From assembly GCA_029891385.1 (NCBI GenBank), contig CM057229.1, positions 4,341,001-4,405,000 on the forward strand: 64,000 bases of DNA, in the 5' to 3' direction. This DNA comes from Erythroxylum novogranatense. Taxonomy: Eukaryota; Streptophyta; Magnoliopsida; Malpighiales; Erythroxylaceae. The translations under genes were made by a program, and so were the position numbers. Shown here one piece after another: positions 46,128-57,411 of this stretch. The notes beneath the pieces are model-generated. The model worked only from the letters and a program-made list of their open reading frames with translations. It was not told the origin of the DNA and did no database searches. Every line of letters starts with the position of its first letter. Within the stretch, counting starts at the first letter, position 1.

Positions 46128-46887
46128 ATGACAGGGGAGCACAATACCAGATTCACGGTGATGGATGACAGAATTACGGAGGTTGTTGACACGCAAGAGA
46201 CGTTTCGTCGGGATTTGAATGCTCTGATTGTGGCTTTTGAAGACAAGACACGACTGCTCCATGAAGTTCTTGCGCGTCAATCTCACAATGAACCTGCAGG
46301 GGGCTTGCTGAAATCGGGTTCCGGCTCATCGAAAAATTCTGCAGCCAATCCCCTTGGCCGACATAAACCTGCTCTAGTCCAAATGGCACGATTTTCTGGT
46401 GTCAACCCTGAACGGTGGGTGATGCAGGCGGATCACTACTTTGACTTTTATCAGATCCGAGAAGAGGAACGGGTTACTATATCCTCATTTTACTTCGATG
46501 ATGCTGCTTCGGACTGGTTTGATTGGATGCATCAGAATCGTCAGTTGGCAGGATGGTCGGCGTTCGTAACGACTATTGTGCAACGTTTTCGTTCTCGTGA
46601 GTTGGAGGAACTAGAAGGCGTTTTGGCTAAATTGCAGCAATCGTCCTCTGTCGCTGAATATTGTTCACATTTTGAGGCCATCACTAATCGGACGATGTAT
46701 CTTCCAGCATAATTTTTGGTCCACTGTTTCATTTCCGGGTTGCGGGCTGATATTAAACATTCCGTCTTAGTTCATACGCCAGCCACGTTGGAGGAGGCCA
46801 TGTCCCTAGCCCAGTTGCATGAGCAACGGATCGCTTTGGAAAAGGGCCATATGAAACCAACCTTGGGTAATTCTCGACCCCTTTTAC
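46128..46887 (+). pseudogene. Gypsy-2 gag, first segment
   Basis: Ty3/gypsy gag of chromovirus type. The retrotransposon-gag domain reads from ARFSGVNPERWVMQADHYFD (about residue 90) through YCSHFEAITNRTMYL. ATG 46128 follows the primer site. A TAA at 46710-46712 breaks it, and after the stop the same frame continues with gag-like sequence (LVHCFISGLRADIKHSV) to 46887. There a minus-strand gypsy element is inserted with target duplication TTTAC (46883-46887 and 53965-53969). Removing the insertion and one duplication copy puts both sides in the same frame, so the insertion is later than the gene. Confidence 0.85.
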
Positions 46888-47276
46888 TGTAGCGCCCCCT
46901 CACCGTAGGGTACGCACCGGGACACCCGTGGGTCGTTCCGGCATATATCCTTCAGCAAGGAAGTGCTACTCATGAAACTATCGCTAAATACTCGCATGGC
47001 ATCAATACAATTAAACCGCAATATGTAAATCACTAAAATTTAAAACCACAATAATAATCTTTCATTTCCTAAAATCAATCCAAAATATAGACAAGTCTAT
47101 CAGTCCCCTAAAGTCTCAATACAATAACCCAAAAAGGAAACTGATAAAAACGTCTATACTAGGTCATCCCCAAATATCGCCCCAGCTGACCGACCTGTGT
47201 GCCATCGCTTCACTTGACCACGCCCTCGCACGGTAGGAAAATCTATCACGGGAGCTAGAGTCCTAGAGACGTTGTC

Positions 47277-48024
47277 CTGAAAAATATATTGCAATGTTGG
47301 GTGAGTTTGCGAACTCAATGAGAAACCATCATCGATGGTTCACCCAACTCATGCATATACACATAATATATCACATAGTATACTTTAACGCATATTGGAA
47401 CACTGAACACAATTTACACATTTATACAATAAAATAACTCAGACATGTCTCTTCACAATTGTCACATATCACACGCGTTCTCAATTTCACTACACAGTCA
47501 GATGCCTAATGAATGCAAATTCTCATTTTTTGTCATTGTTGTGACTAAGACTTAACACTATCCCGATCCGGGCACTTTTCACATTAATCGCATTTTCAGC
47601 AAGTAGGAGAGCCCTCTGGGTATGCACTACTGCTCACTCACATTAGGGATAGGAGAGCCCTCTGGGTATGCACTATTCCCTTTTTCACTGATAATCAAGC
47701 TTAAAACTCTGATCACTAATTGCTCCAGTCACAACTGTTTATTTACCGCTTATAATCTTGTCTAGCATGCACTCACACTTACACAATCACTAGCACATAT
47801 CTATCACTCCACTCGATTTATCGTATTCAGAACACTACTCATAATTCTATGCACTGATTCACAATCACAAGTACTCACATTTGCAACACATTTCAACTCA
47901 CTCACAATCAGAACACTTATTCATAATTGCAGCACATTTATTTCACATTGTATCACTCACAATTTACGCATTCACAGCACATTTAATCACACACAAAGAT
48001 CGAGGAACCAACTAGGTTACTCAC
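47277..48024 (-). other. Candidate intron in gypsy-3 LTR A
   Basis: On the minus strand the donor is TTACAG then GTGAGTAACC at 48024 and the acceptor is ATATTTTTCAG then GACA at 47277, 748 bp. Both signals match those in LARD-1. The same signals occur in LTR B at 52245 and 51551. Confidence 0.45.
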
Positions 48025-48837
48025 CTGTAACTTCCGAAGCACGCTCGAAGTCCCAAAGAATATCCGTGGACTGACGATCCAACGGTGCCTCTATCACAAT
48101 TCAAACAAATTCTCATCACTAAATACTCAATCAATTGAATTCACTAATGCACTTGTCTTAATTTGAAATTATATATTGCATGATCATGATTTTCCAGCGC
48201 TCTACCCATTCCGATCTCTCTCGCTTCACAACCCACAATTCACTATTCACTAGGTCAATAATATCCATTGATTTCTCAAACCTCCAATTTAAACTCTAAT
48301 CAGTCAAAACATAACTCTTTGGTTGCACTAAAACTGAAATTGACTCTCTTTCGATAATTACGGTACCTCTAACCAAAATTCAAACTCTCAGTCTTTACCA
48401 CAATTGTAGACCTCTTTCTCTAGTTCACAACGAATCCAGAATTACCTCAATTGGAGGTCTATACTAAAAGTTATACCCTAAAAACCAATCTAGTCCCATG
48501 CACAATTTACATCCCTCATTGCAACTTATTGTCTCTCGCTTGGCGCAAGAAAGGGACCTTCGCATGGTGGGAACGTTCGCTGCGGCGAACAACTCTTCTG
48601 CGCATCGCCGCGACGCCTACCAATCACTCGTCGAGGCGTCTAAATTACTTGCTCGCCGCGACGTCTCAGGCGGCTCGCCGCGGCGAACACGAAACATCAC
48701 CATCTATCAACTACAAGCAAAGCTTCCACAATGAAGGAGAACCCAACGAAAATCTCCAAGGAAAAAGAGGTTGAAATCGTTGACGGGAAGAGAAGAGAAA
48801 GAAGGAGAAATTTGCTAACTCCCAAAACAAAACCTAA

Positions 48838-48855
48838 CTCTTATATATATAAGGT
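48838..48855 (-). promoter_or_regulatory. TATA box of gypsy-3 LTR A
   Basis: The minus strand reads CCTTATATATATAAGAGTT, followed by a pyrimidine- and purine-run leader (TTTCTCCTTCTTTCTCTTC). This is a good core promoter candidate for genomic RNA. The matching site in LTR B is at 53346-53358. Confidence 0.55.
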
Positions 48856-49562
48856 TTAATTTAAACCTATAGATCTTAGTCCTCAATTTCATTTAATCTC
48901 AGTCTCTAAATTTCACTGGCTCATCACGATAATTCTTAAACTCACAAATCTAAATTTTCAAGCTATTAACCACTCAATTTCGGTACCGAAAACTAACTCA
49001 TCGATCTCTAGGCCATTTTCTCGGTTCGAATTCAAAGCTCTAAAAATTCCAAAAAAATTCTCATAAATCTTCAAAGATACGAAACACAAAGTCCTATACT
49101 CAATTCTCAATTTCCAACTCCCAAAATTCAATTTTCACTCTAATTCAACCATACAAACCAATTATTCACAAATTCTCAACCAAATCACAATTCAACTAAT
49201 TCAACCATTCAATTCAAATTATTCCTGAATTCTCAATAAATCATGTCTAACATAACTATCTCAAAATTCACCATTCAACTCATAATCACAGTTAAATGAT
49301 GGAACAATCATGAATGCATGTCACTAAGTATGCATGTGCAATTAACTCATTTATCGCTGATGCAGAGGCAAAAGGCATGTGCAGTTCAATTATGAATGCA
49401 CCCTACTAACCCATCCAAATTACCGATATGCCCTTCACATCGGTAACGGGATGTTACAATTCTTTCCTCCTAAATAAAAATTTCATTCCAAAATTTCATA
49501 CCTGACTGGTCGAACAGATGAGGGTACTGCCTCCTCATGTGCTCCTCAGTCTCCCAAGTCGC

Positions 49563-50280
49563 TTACTCTGCCGAGTGATTCTTCCATAGGACTTTCACCA
49601 ATGGAATCACCCTGCTCCTCAATTGCTTGACCCGCGATCCGATAATCTGTACCGGCTCCTCAACATAACTCAGATCACTAGCTATCTCAATCTCTTGAGC
49701 CGGAATCACATGAGTCGGGTCTGAGCGATATCTCCGGAGCATACTCACATGAAACACATCATGCAACTGGGACATCTCACTAGGCAAAGCCAATCTATAG
49801 GCTAACGGTCCAATCCTCTCAGTAATCTCATACGGACCGATATACCGAGGACTCAACTTGCCTTTACGACCAAATCTCAGCACTCCTCTCTAAGGTGACA
49901 CTCGGAGGAACACTCTGTCGCCCACACTATACTCCATCTCTCGCCGATGCTGATCCACATAACTCTTCTGTCTATCCTGAGCCGCCTTGATGCGACTCCG
50001 AATCAATCTCACTTTATCCACTGTATCCTGGATCAGCTCGGGACCCTCAAGCATCCTCACACCCTCTTCATCCCAATAAAGAGGTGATCTACACGGTCTC
50101 CCATACAAGGCCTCATACGGTGCCATACCGATACTGCTCTGGTACTGATTATTATACGCAAACTCAATCAGAGCCAAGTACTGATCCCAAGCACCTCTGA
50201 ACTTTAATACACAAGCTCTCAGATATGCTCAACCGTCTTGATCGTCCCTCTCACTGTCCATCTGTTCGAGGATGACATGT
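49563..50280 (-). pseudogene. Gypsy-3 integrase, C-terminal part
   Basis: From 50280 downward: a damaged TDGQSERT-like stretch with a frameshift, then WDQYLALIEFAYNNQYQSSI, APYEALYGRPCRSPLYW and a DRVFLRVSP segment ending at 49890. After one stop (49887-49889) it continues with KLSPRYIGPYEITERIGPLA and LHDVFHVSMLRRY. These are the end of the integrase core and the C-terminal GPY/F-type region of plant chromovirus integrases. No chromodomain is readable before the purine tract. The zinc finger and first catalytic residues are deleted. Confidence 0.85.
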
Positions 50281-50540
50281 CAGACTAAAGTTCAACCTCG
50301 AACCCAAAGTCGATCGCAGCTCCTCTAGAACCTCAAGGGTCTGCTTCTGTAAACTTCTTGAACCCTCGCTAGCATCGCTCAGCTATCATCTGGGCCTCTT
50401 GCCCTGGACCCTGTCCAAACCTCACTGACCTTGTCTCAACAATCGCCTATCCTCACGGCAGCAGCTCTCAACTCAATAAAATTGCCCATGTCGATCGGGC
50501 TAGCAGGTACGGATCTCTAGATTGAGTGCGCCTTCAAATC
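50281..50540 (-). other. Deletion junction between gag and integrase in gypsy-3
   Basis: Minus-strand sequence passes from the end of the gag domain to a few gag- or integrase-like words with frameshifts. About 3 kb of pol expected in a complete element is absent. The exact join cannot be fixed without an intact relative. Confidence 0.55.
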
Positions 50541-50978
50541 TCACGGCATCTCGCTCGGCCTCAGAGCAACTAAAGTAGAGGCATAACCCAATAACTCATT
50601 AAATCTCACCTCATACTCAGCCACTGACATCTGCCCCTGTCTCAGCTCAAGAAACTCCTGCATCTTCATCTCTAAATAAACCTTGGGCATGAAATTATCT
50701 CTGAATGCCCGCAGGAAATCATCCCAAGTCGATAAGCAGGGTCTGGTGGAACTGCCCGGAACAGTCCTCCACCAACGGTAAGCCGGACCCTGAAGCAAAG
50801 ACACTGCATAATCGAACCTCTCCTCTGCGTCACAATCCATCTGGTCTAGGACTCTCTCAGTCCTCTCTAACCATTCCTCAGCCTCAGCAGGATCGGTGCT
50901 GCCATAGAAGTCAACCGCTCCTCGCACACGATCTATCGTACCTCCTCTCCGCCTCACGGAACTCGGGAGGCAACTCAT
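50541..50978 (-). pseudogene. Gypsy-3 gag, retrotransposon-gag domain
   Basis: A 145-codon frame with DFYGSTDPAEAEEWLERTER, then YRWWRTVPGSSTRP and WDDFLRAFRDNFMPKVYLEM, the classic capsid domain of Del/Tekay-type plant gypsy elements. A TGA lies just upstream of the first ATG, where homologues have further N-terminal gag, so the gene is broken at its start. The frame ends before any zinc knuckle. Function would be particle assembly. Confidence 0.85.
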
Positions 50979-51146
50979 CGAGAATGAGGCATGGGGACTC
51001 TACTAGCTCCCACGGATCCTAGGTCAGCTGGTTGATCCACTTGATCTCCAAGAACGGATGACCTAAAACAAACAAGAATCTGATCAATTTCTGATTTTCT
51101 CACTGAAATTTAAGCCTAAAATTTACTATGCCCAAAAGATGCTAAA

Positions 51147-51162
51147 CCATGCTCTGATACCA
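51147..51162 (-). other. Primer-binding site of gypsy-3 (initiator tRNA-Met)
   Basis: The minus strand reads TGGTATCAGAGCATGG, the standard plant tRNA-iMet primer site, five bases inside the LTR border. Confidence 0.9.
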
Positions 51163-51167
51163 CCTAA

Positions 51168-53964
51168 TGTAGCGCCTCCTCACCGTAGGTACGACCGACA
51201 CCCGGGTCGTTAAAGCACATATCCCACAGCAAGGAAGTGCTACTCACGAAACTATCGCTAAATACTCGCATGGCATCAATACAATTAAACCGTAATATGT
51301 AAATCACTAAAATTTAAAACCACAATAATAATCTTTCATTTCCTAAAATCAATCCAAAATATAGACAAGTCTATCAGTCCCCTAAAGTCTCAATACAATA
51401 ACCCAAAAAGGAAACTGATAAAAACGTCTATACTAGGTCATCCCCAAAAATTGCCCCAGCTGACCGACCTGTGTGCCATCGCTTCACTTGACCACGCCCT
51501 CGCACGGCAGGAAAATCTATCACGGGAGCTAGAGTCCTAGAGACACTGTCCTGAAAAATATATTGCAATGTTGGGTGAGTTTGCGAACTCAATGAGAAAC
51601 CATCATCGATGGTTCACCCAACTCATGCATATACACATAATATATCACATAGTATACTTTAACGCATGTCTCTTCACAATTGTCACATATCACACGCATT
51701 CTCAATTTCACTACACAGTCAGATGCATAATATATGCAAATTCTCATTTTATGTCATTGTTGTGACTGAGCGTTAACACTATCCCGATCCGTGCACTTTT
51801 CGCATTAATCACATTTTCAGCAAGTAGGAGAGCCCTCTGGGTATGCACTACTGCTCACTCACATTAGGGATAGGAGAGCCCTCTGGGTATGCACTATTCC
51901 CTTTTTCACTGATAATCGAGCTTAAAGCTCTGATCACTAATTGCTCCAGTCACAACTGTTTATTTACCGCTTATAATCTTGTCTAACATGCACTCACACT
52001 TACACAGTCACTAGCACATATCTATCACTCCACTCGATTTATCGTATTCAGAATAGTACTCATAATTCTATGCACTGATTCACAATCACAAGTACTCACA
52101 TTTGCAACACATTTCAACTCACTCACAATTAGAACACTTATTCATAATTGCAGCACATTTATTTCACATTGTATCACTCACAATTTACACATTCGTAGCA
52201 CATTTAATCACACACAAAGATCGAGGAACCAACTAGGTTACTCACCTGTAACTTCCGAGCTACTTCCTGGAAGTCCCAGCAATATCCGTGGACTGACGAT
52301 CCAACGGTGCCTCTATCACAATTCAAACAAATTCTCATCACTAAATACTCAATCAATTGAATTCACTAATGCACATGTCTTAATTTGAAATTATATATTG
52401 CATGATCATGATTTTCTAGCGCTCTACCCATTCCGATCTCTCTCGCTTCACAACCCACAATTCACTATTCACTAGGTCAATAATCTCCACTGATTTCTCA
52501 AACCTCCAATTTAAACTCTAATCAGTCAAAACATAACTCTTTGGTTGCACTAAAATTGAAATTGACTCTCTTTCGATAATTACGATACCTCTAACCAAAA
52601 TTCAAACTCTCAGTCTTTACCACAATTGTAGACCTCTTTCTCTAGTTCACAACGAATCCAGAATTACCTCAATTGGGGGTCTACACTAAAAGTTATACCC
52701 TAAAAACCAATCTAGTCCCATGCACAATTTCTGTCCCTCTTGCGCTTATCGTCTCTCGCGGCAAGACAAAGGACGCCGCCACATGGCGTGGGAACGTTCG
52801 CTGTGGCGAACAACTCTTCTGTGCGTCGCCGCGACGCCTACCAATCACTCGTCGCGGCGTCTAAATTACTTGCTCGCCGCGACATCTCAGGCGGCTCGCC
52901 GCGGCGAACACGCCTTTTCTTGCCGCGGCGTGGCCCCATTACAGACGTCGCGTCGTGCGACCACTTCATCTTCTCCGATCGTCATTTTTCCGCCATTAAA
53001 CTCTTAAAAACCTCCATTAACTCTCTCAACTACCCATACTAACACATTAAATGCCATAAATGCCATAAACAACCATAAATACAACATTAAACACAATAAA
53101 CTTACCAAATCGAAGAATCGAACGGTAACCCTAAAATCGCAAACGTCCGAAAATCCTCCAAGCTCAACTCCCACGGTTTTCACTCTCAAACCACACGAAA
53201 CATCACCATCTATCAACTACAAGCAAAGCTTCCACAGTGAAGGAGAACCCAACGAAAATCTCCAAGGAAAAAGAGGTTGAAATCGTCGACGGGGAGAGAA
53301 GAGAAAGAAGGAGAAATTTGCTAACTCCCAAAACAAAACCTAACTCTTATATATATAGGGTTTAATTTAAACCTATAGATCTTAGTCCTCAATTTCATTT
53401 AATCATAGTCTCTAAATTTCACTGACTCATCACGATAATTCTTAAACTCACAAATCTAAATTTTCAAGCTTTTAACCACTCAATTTTGGTACCAAAAACT
53501 AACTCATCGGTCTCTAGGCCATTTTCTCGGTCCGAACTCAAAGCTCTAAAAATTCCAGAAAAATTCTCATAAATCCTCAAAAATACCAACCACAAAGTCC
53601 TATACTCAATTCTCAATTTCCAACTCCCAAATTACAATTTTCACTCTAATTCAACCATACAAACCAATTATTCTCAAATTCTCAACCAAATCACAATTCA
53701 ACTAATTCAACCATTCAATTCAAATTATTCCTCAATTCTCAATAAATCATGTCTAACATAACTATCTCAAAATTCACCATTCAACTCATAATCACAGTTA
53801 AATGCTGGAACAATCATGAATGCATGTCACTAAGTATGTATGTGCAATTAACTCATTTATCGCTGATGCAGAGGCAAAATACATGTGCAGTTCAATTATG
53901 AATGCACCCCACTAACCCATCCAAACTACCGATATGCCCTTCACATCAGTAACGGGATGTTACA
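51168..53964 (-). mobile_element. Gypsy-3 LTR B (5' LTR), 2797 bp
   Basis: TGTAGCGCCTC...GGGATGTTACA. It holds the 285-bp segment missing in LTR A (GC-rich start, then AT-rich to about 53197) and lacks 53 bp present in LTR A. The first 70 bases differ from LTR A at CG/CCG steps. The candidate intron (51551-52245) and TATA box (53346-53358) match LTR A. Confidence 0.9.
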
Positions 53965-53969
53965 TTTAC

Positions 53970-54403
53970 CAACACCTAGGCCCGGGATTTCGAGTGCAAC
54001 CCTACCCAATGCATCCACCTCCTCGGGTGCCACCTCTACTGCTACGGTCCCTGGAGGTGCAAAGGTCCCGTTTAGAAGTTTATCATCAGCAGAGGCTGCT
54101 CAACGCCGAAAACAGGGACTTTGTTACCACTGTGACGAGAAATACACGTGGGACCATAAGTGTAAAGGAAAACCGCAGCTGTTGTTACTTGAGGGGAGTG
54201 ACCCACCGGATCCTGATGGGTTCGATTCGTCCCCACCGCTGGGGGTGACGGAGGAGGCCCTCGAAACGTATGACCCAGTGGATCAGTTGCATTCCACGAT
54301 ATCGTATAATGCGTTGGTCGGAGGCTGTTCTGTGTCGACACTTTGTTTTCAGGGCAGGGTTAAGGGAAAAATAGTGCAGGTGTTGCTCGATGGAGGTAGT
54401 ACT
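53970..54403 (+). pseudogene. Gypsy-2 nucleocapsid and protease start, second segment
   Basis: The gypsy-2 frame resumes after the gypsy-3 insertion. A proline/serine-rich linker leads to a zinc knuckle (CYHCDEKYTWDHKC, about 54122-54163), then an acidic linker and the protease start VQVLLDGGST. Plant gypsy proteases more often show DSGST or DGGST, so the active site is plausible. At 54403 the frame is cut by a solo LTR with target duplication GTACT. Past the LTR it resumes in phase with the residues expected after GGST. Confidence 0.87.
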
Positions 54404-56291
54404 TGGTGGCGTGTCAAACTAACAAAAATAAATTCCTACTCTAGAACACTTAAGCGAGTAAAGTGGTGAATAGGGTCGAACCACAGAGACCAATGGAGTA
54501 ATTATTTATTTGTACAAAATAAAAAATAAAAATAAAATAAAAATATAAAGAGAGTTGATTTGGGGATGATTAATTTTAAAACATGAAATCACGCATGAAG
54601 AAATTAAAAATAAGATTGAAAACAATATGAATAAAAACCTAGCCAAGGTACTCTTCCGTTTGATACTGTAATTCGATTATAGACTCAAAAATATGAATTT
54701 CGTTCATTTTTATAGACAAAGTTGTAGCAGACAGTGAACAACACATATCAACTAATCCATTCGTAATTATTCGATAACCCTGAGTAAAGCTCCGCAGATT
54801 ATTACCCTAACCAATTAGACTATTCCCGAGTAAAGCTCCGCAGAATATAATCTATGGGAGCGATTAGCTCTAATGGACCTTTGTCTTAGCCAATAGAATC
54901 GGAAAAGCCGCAATCTATTTAGACCAAATTATTTAATCTCATTAATTTCTTAATTAAAATTAATTCGTCACTCGATAGATAGCAATCACGGATTAACTAA
55001 TCTATTCGGCAATTTATCATCAAGTCGATCAATTAACAGGCCTCATTAATCAACAAACTCAACAATAATAAATCGATTAAGCGCAGAGATTAAATAAACA
55101 TAAGAAGTAAACGAAAACAATTAAACCATAGGAGTCTCACAAACTACATGCATCAAATGTAAAGTACCTTGTCTAGATTAAAAAGTTAGCCACACAAAAT
55201 ACTATTCACTATCTACTAAAACTGAAATTCACCTCCAAACCCACGCACTCTTGCTCTCACACAATGTTCAGACCAACTTCAACCACGTAGTCACGCCCAG
55301 CTGTTGCTATCCTCCGTTTGCTGTGCTGCCCTCTCTAGGCTGCTTGTTGTCCCTGTAGCAACAAATTCCTAAGATAAAAAGTTTGAGTGTAAACTTCCCT
55401 CTGTCGGTACTCTTCAATCTATTATTGCTACATGATTTGACAATTAAGTTTTTGCCAAGTTAGAAAGAAAATGCTCCTTGCTCCACGTTGTCCCCTCCTT
55501 TAATGTCTCTGCCGCCACTCACACTCTTCTGATGTGAAAATATTCTTGCTCCTCCCTACTGCCGTTGCTCCCCCTTTTCTTTTCTCCCCAATCCCTAGGT
55601 TTTGTAAATGAAGTGCGCACTCTTCAATGCTCTCCACTGTTACTGTAGATTGATTGGACAAATAAAGGTTCACATCAATTAAAACCTTTGCTCCCCCTTT
55701 GCGTGCTGCCTCTCCACTGCGTTTTAATCCTTATGTGTCTGCTGAAGTGTCATTTTGGCTCATCGTCACGCCATCTGCGTGATTTTCTTAGCCCAAACGT
55801 CTGCGTTTTAAGATGCCTCCACGTGTTCACTGTTGATTGACAAGACGAATAAAGGTTTGCTCCTCCTTTTACTGGGACGTTGCCTTCTCCACTGTGTTTG
55901 GAATAAAACGCCGCTTCCCTCAGAAGCGCCGTCGTTTCTTGCTCCTGGACGCAGCGTTTCACGCTGCCTTCCTTGTGCTCATTTAAAAACGCTATGTCTT
56001 TTGCTTGTATTAAATGCTCCTACCTTCTGCGTTTTGGTTTTAGGCTGCTGACTTCCAAGCTTGTTCCATTTTTCTTGTCTGTATTTTTTTTTCTTCTTCC
56101 TCCACAAAGACAAGCAAAAATGAATTTTTCAGAAAATGACCCATATATGATGCTTTTAACTCACTTTAATTTCTTTGCTTCCAGATTGTACCTAAAATCA
56201 AATATGAACTAAAGTGAGTATTTTAAACATTTTTATGTCAATAATCGCTAAGTGAAAATAATTAAAAATATCAACAATTAAGCACATATCA
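54404..56291 (-). mobile_element. Solo LTR, Athila-like, 1888 bp
   Basis: Bounded by GTACT at 54399-54403 and 56292-56296, with TG...CA ends (plus strand TGGTGGCGTG...ACATATCA). On the minus strand its end, with CTGTGGTTCGACCC followed by TTTGACACGCCACCA, matches the style of Athila/Tat LTR ends, and its start TGATATGTGCTTAATTG does too. No internal region or second LTR is present, so it is the scar of LTR-LTR recombination. It is not the same LTR as the neighbouring Athila element at 57412-60021. The short ORFs in it (for example 55833-56212) are not genes. Confidence 0.75.
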
Positions 56292-56296
56292 GTACT

Positions 56297-57411
56297 CATA
56301 ATTTCGTACAACCTCGTGTTGCGAAATTTCTTAATTTACCCGTAACTGTCACCCCGAGTTTCTCTGTACTAGTTGGCAGTGGTGAGCGTTTGTTGTGCAC
56401 GGGGATGGCAAAATCAATACCGGTTACGATACAGGGGCATGAGATTTTGGCTGACTTTTATGTGTTGCCGATTCAGGGTTGGGATATGGCTTTGGGGGTT
56501 GCGTGGTTAGCCACACTCGGTCCAGTCATGACGGATTACGCTACCTCCACCTTTGAGTTTTCAGCCAACGGTCACTCGATTCGTTGCATTGGTGAATCTA
56601 CTCCGATAGCACAAGCAGTACAATTTAACGGGTTAAGACATTTGCAGAGGATTCACGCCATTGCCGACTCTTTCCATTTGGAGCTTGTAATAGATCACAC
56701 AGCGGATGAGCAGAGTTTAGATAGTGAGATTGCTTCGTTACTGCAAACTTTTTCTAAGGTGTTTCAACTTCCCACCGGATTACCACCTTCCCGGGAATGT
56801 GACCATGCTATTCACTTGATTTCGAATAGCAATCCCGTAAATGTTAAGTCGTATCGCTACCCCCACTTTCAAAAAAGGGAGATTGAGAGATTGGTTGCTG
56901 AGATGTTGGCGGACGACGTCATACGGCCAAGCACGAGCCCGTTTTCATCCCCGGTTCTTTTGGTTCGAAAAAAGGATGGGACTTGGCATTTTTGCGTTGA
57001 CTATAGATCTTTGAATGCGATTACCGTCCGTCATCGATTTCTGATTCCTTCGATCGATGAGTTATTTGATGAGTTACATGGTGCTCAATTTTTCTCTAAG
57101 TTGGACCTTCGTGTTGGTTATCATCAAGTTCATCTTAAGGCGGGGGACGACGGCAAGACAGCCTTCCGCACTCATGATGGCCATTACGAATTTCTCGTAA
57201 TGCCATTTGGCTTGACTAACGCTCCTTCCACGTTTCAAGTTTTGATGAATGAGATTTTTCGCCCATTTCTCCGCCGTTTCGTGTTGGTTTTCTTTGATGA
57301 CATCCTTGTGTATAGTGCTACATGGGAAGCACACTTGACACACTTGGAATCTGTACTGAAAGCTCTCTTGGCGCACGGATTGGTAGCCAAACAATCTAAG
57401 TGTTTGTTTGC
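56297..57411 (+). pseudogene. Gypsy-2 protease and reverse transcriptase, third segment
   Basis: The frame continues from the protease (end of GGSTHNF across the solo LTR) through ILADFYVLPIQGWDMALGV, where the chromovirus pattern has the D/G-W-L region. It then enters reverse transcriptase: FSSPVLLVRKKDGTWHFCVD, FSKLDLRVGYHQV, FLVMPFGLTNAPSTFQ and the catalytic VFFDDILVYS at about 57284-57314. It stays open to the point where an Athila element cuts it after SKCLFAV; the listed frame to 57553 merely runs into the Athila LTR. RNase H, integrase and the 3' LTR must lie beyond that insertion. This segment has no internal stop. Confidence 0.88.

Larger units (their letters stand above)
46888..49458 (-). 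mobile_element. Gypsy-3 LTR A (3' LTR), 2571 bp
   Basis: TGTAGCGCCCC...GGGATGTTACA. Compared with LTR B it lacks 285 bp after 48683; the junction shows the 5-base direct repeat ACACG that flanks the extra segment in LTR B (52908-52912 and 53193-53197). It retains 53 bp (about 47391-47446) that LTR B has lost between CAT repeats. A GC-rich patch at 48590-48690 has CGCCGCGAC/GTCGCGGCG-type inverted motifs. Short ORFs in this patch are not supported as genes. Confidence 0.9.
46888..53964 (-). mobile_element. Internally deleted Tekay/Del-like gypsy element (gypsy-3)
   Basis: Complete insertion with LTRs at 46888-49458 and 51168-53964 and target duplication TTTAC. It reads on the minus strand: primer site at 51147-51162, purine tract at 49459-49470. 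The 1.7 kb centre retains gag and the end of integrase, while protease, reverse transcriptase, RNase H and most of integrase are missing. It cannot move by itself. Its LTRs share several blocks with LARD-1, including the candidate intron, so the two belong to related families. Confidence 0.92.

Noticed and set aside
48451..48774. Overlapping ORFs of 107 and 78 codons in gypsy-3 LTR A, and three in LTR B at 52673-53042
   Set aside because: They lie on the strand opposite to the element, follow the GC-rich patch, and change frame between the two LTRs.
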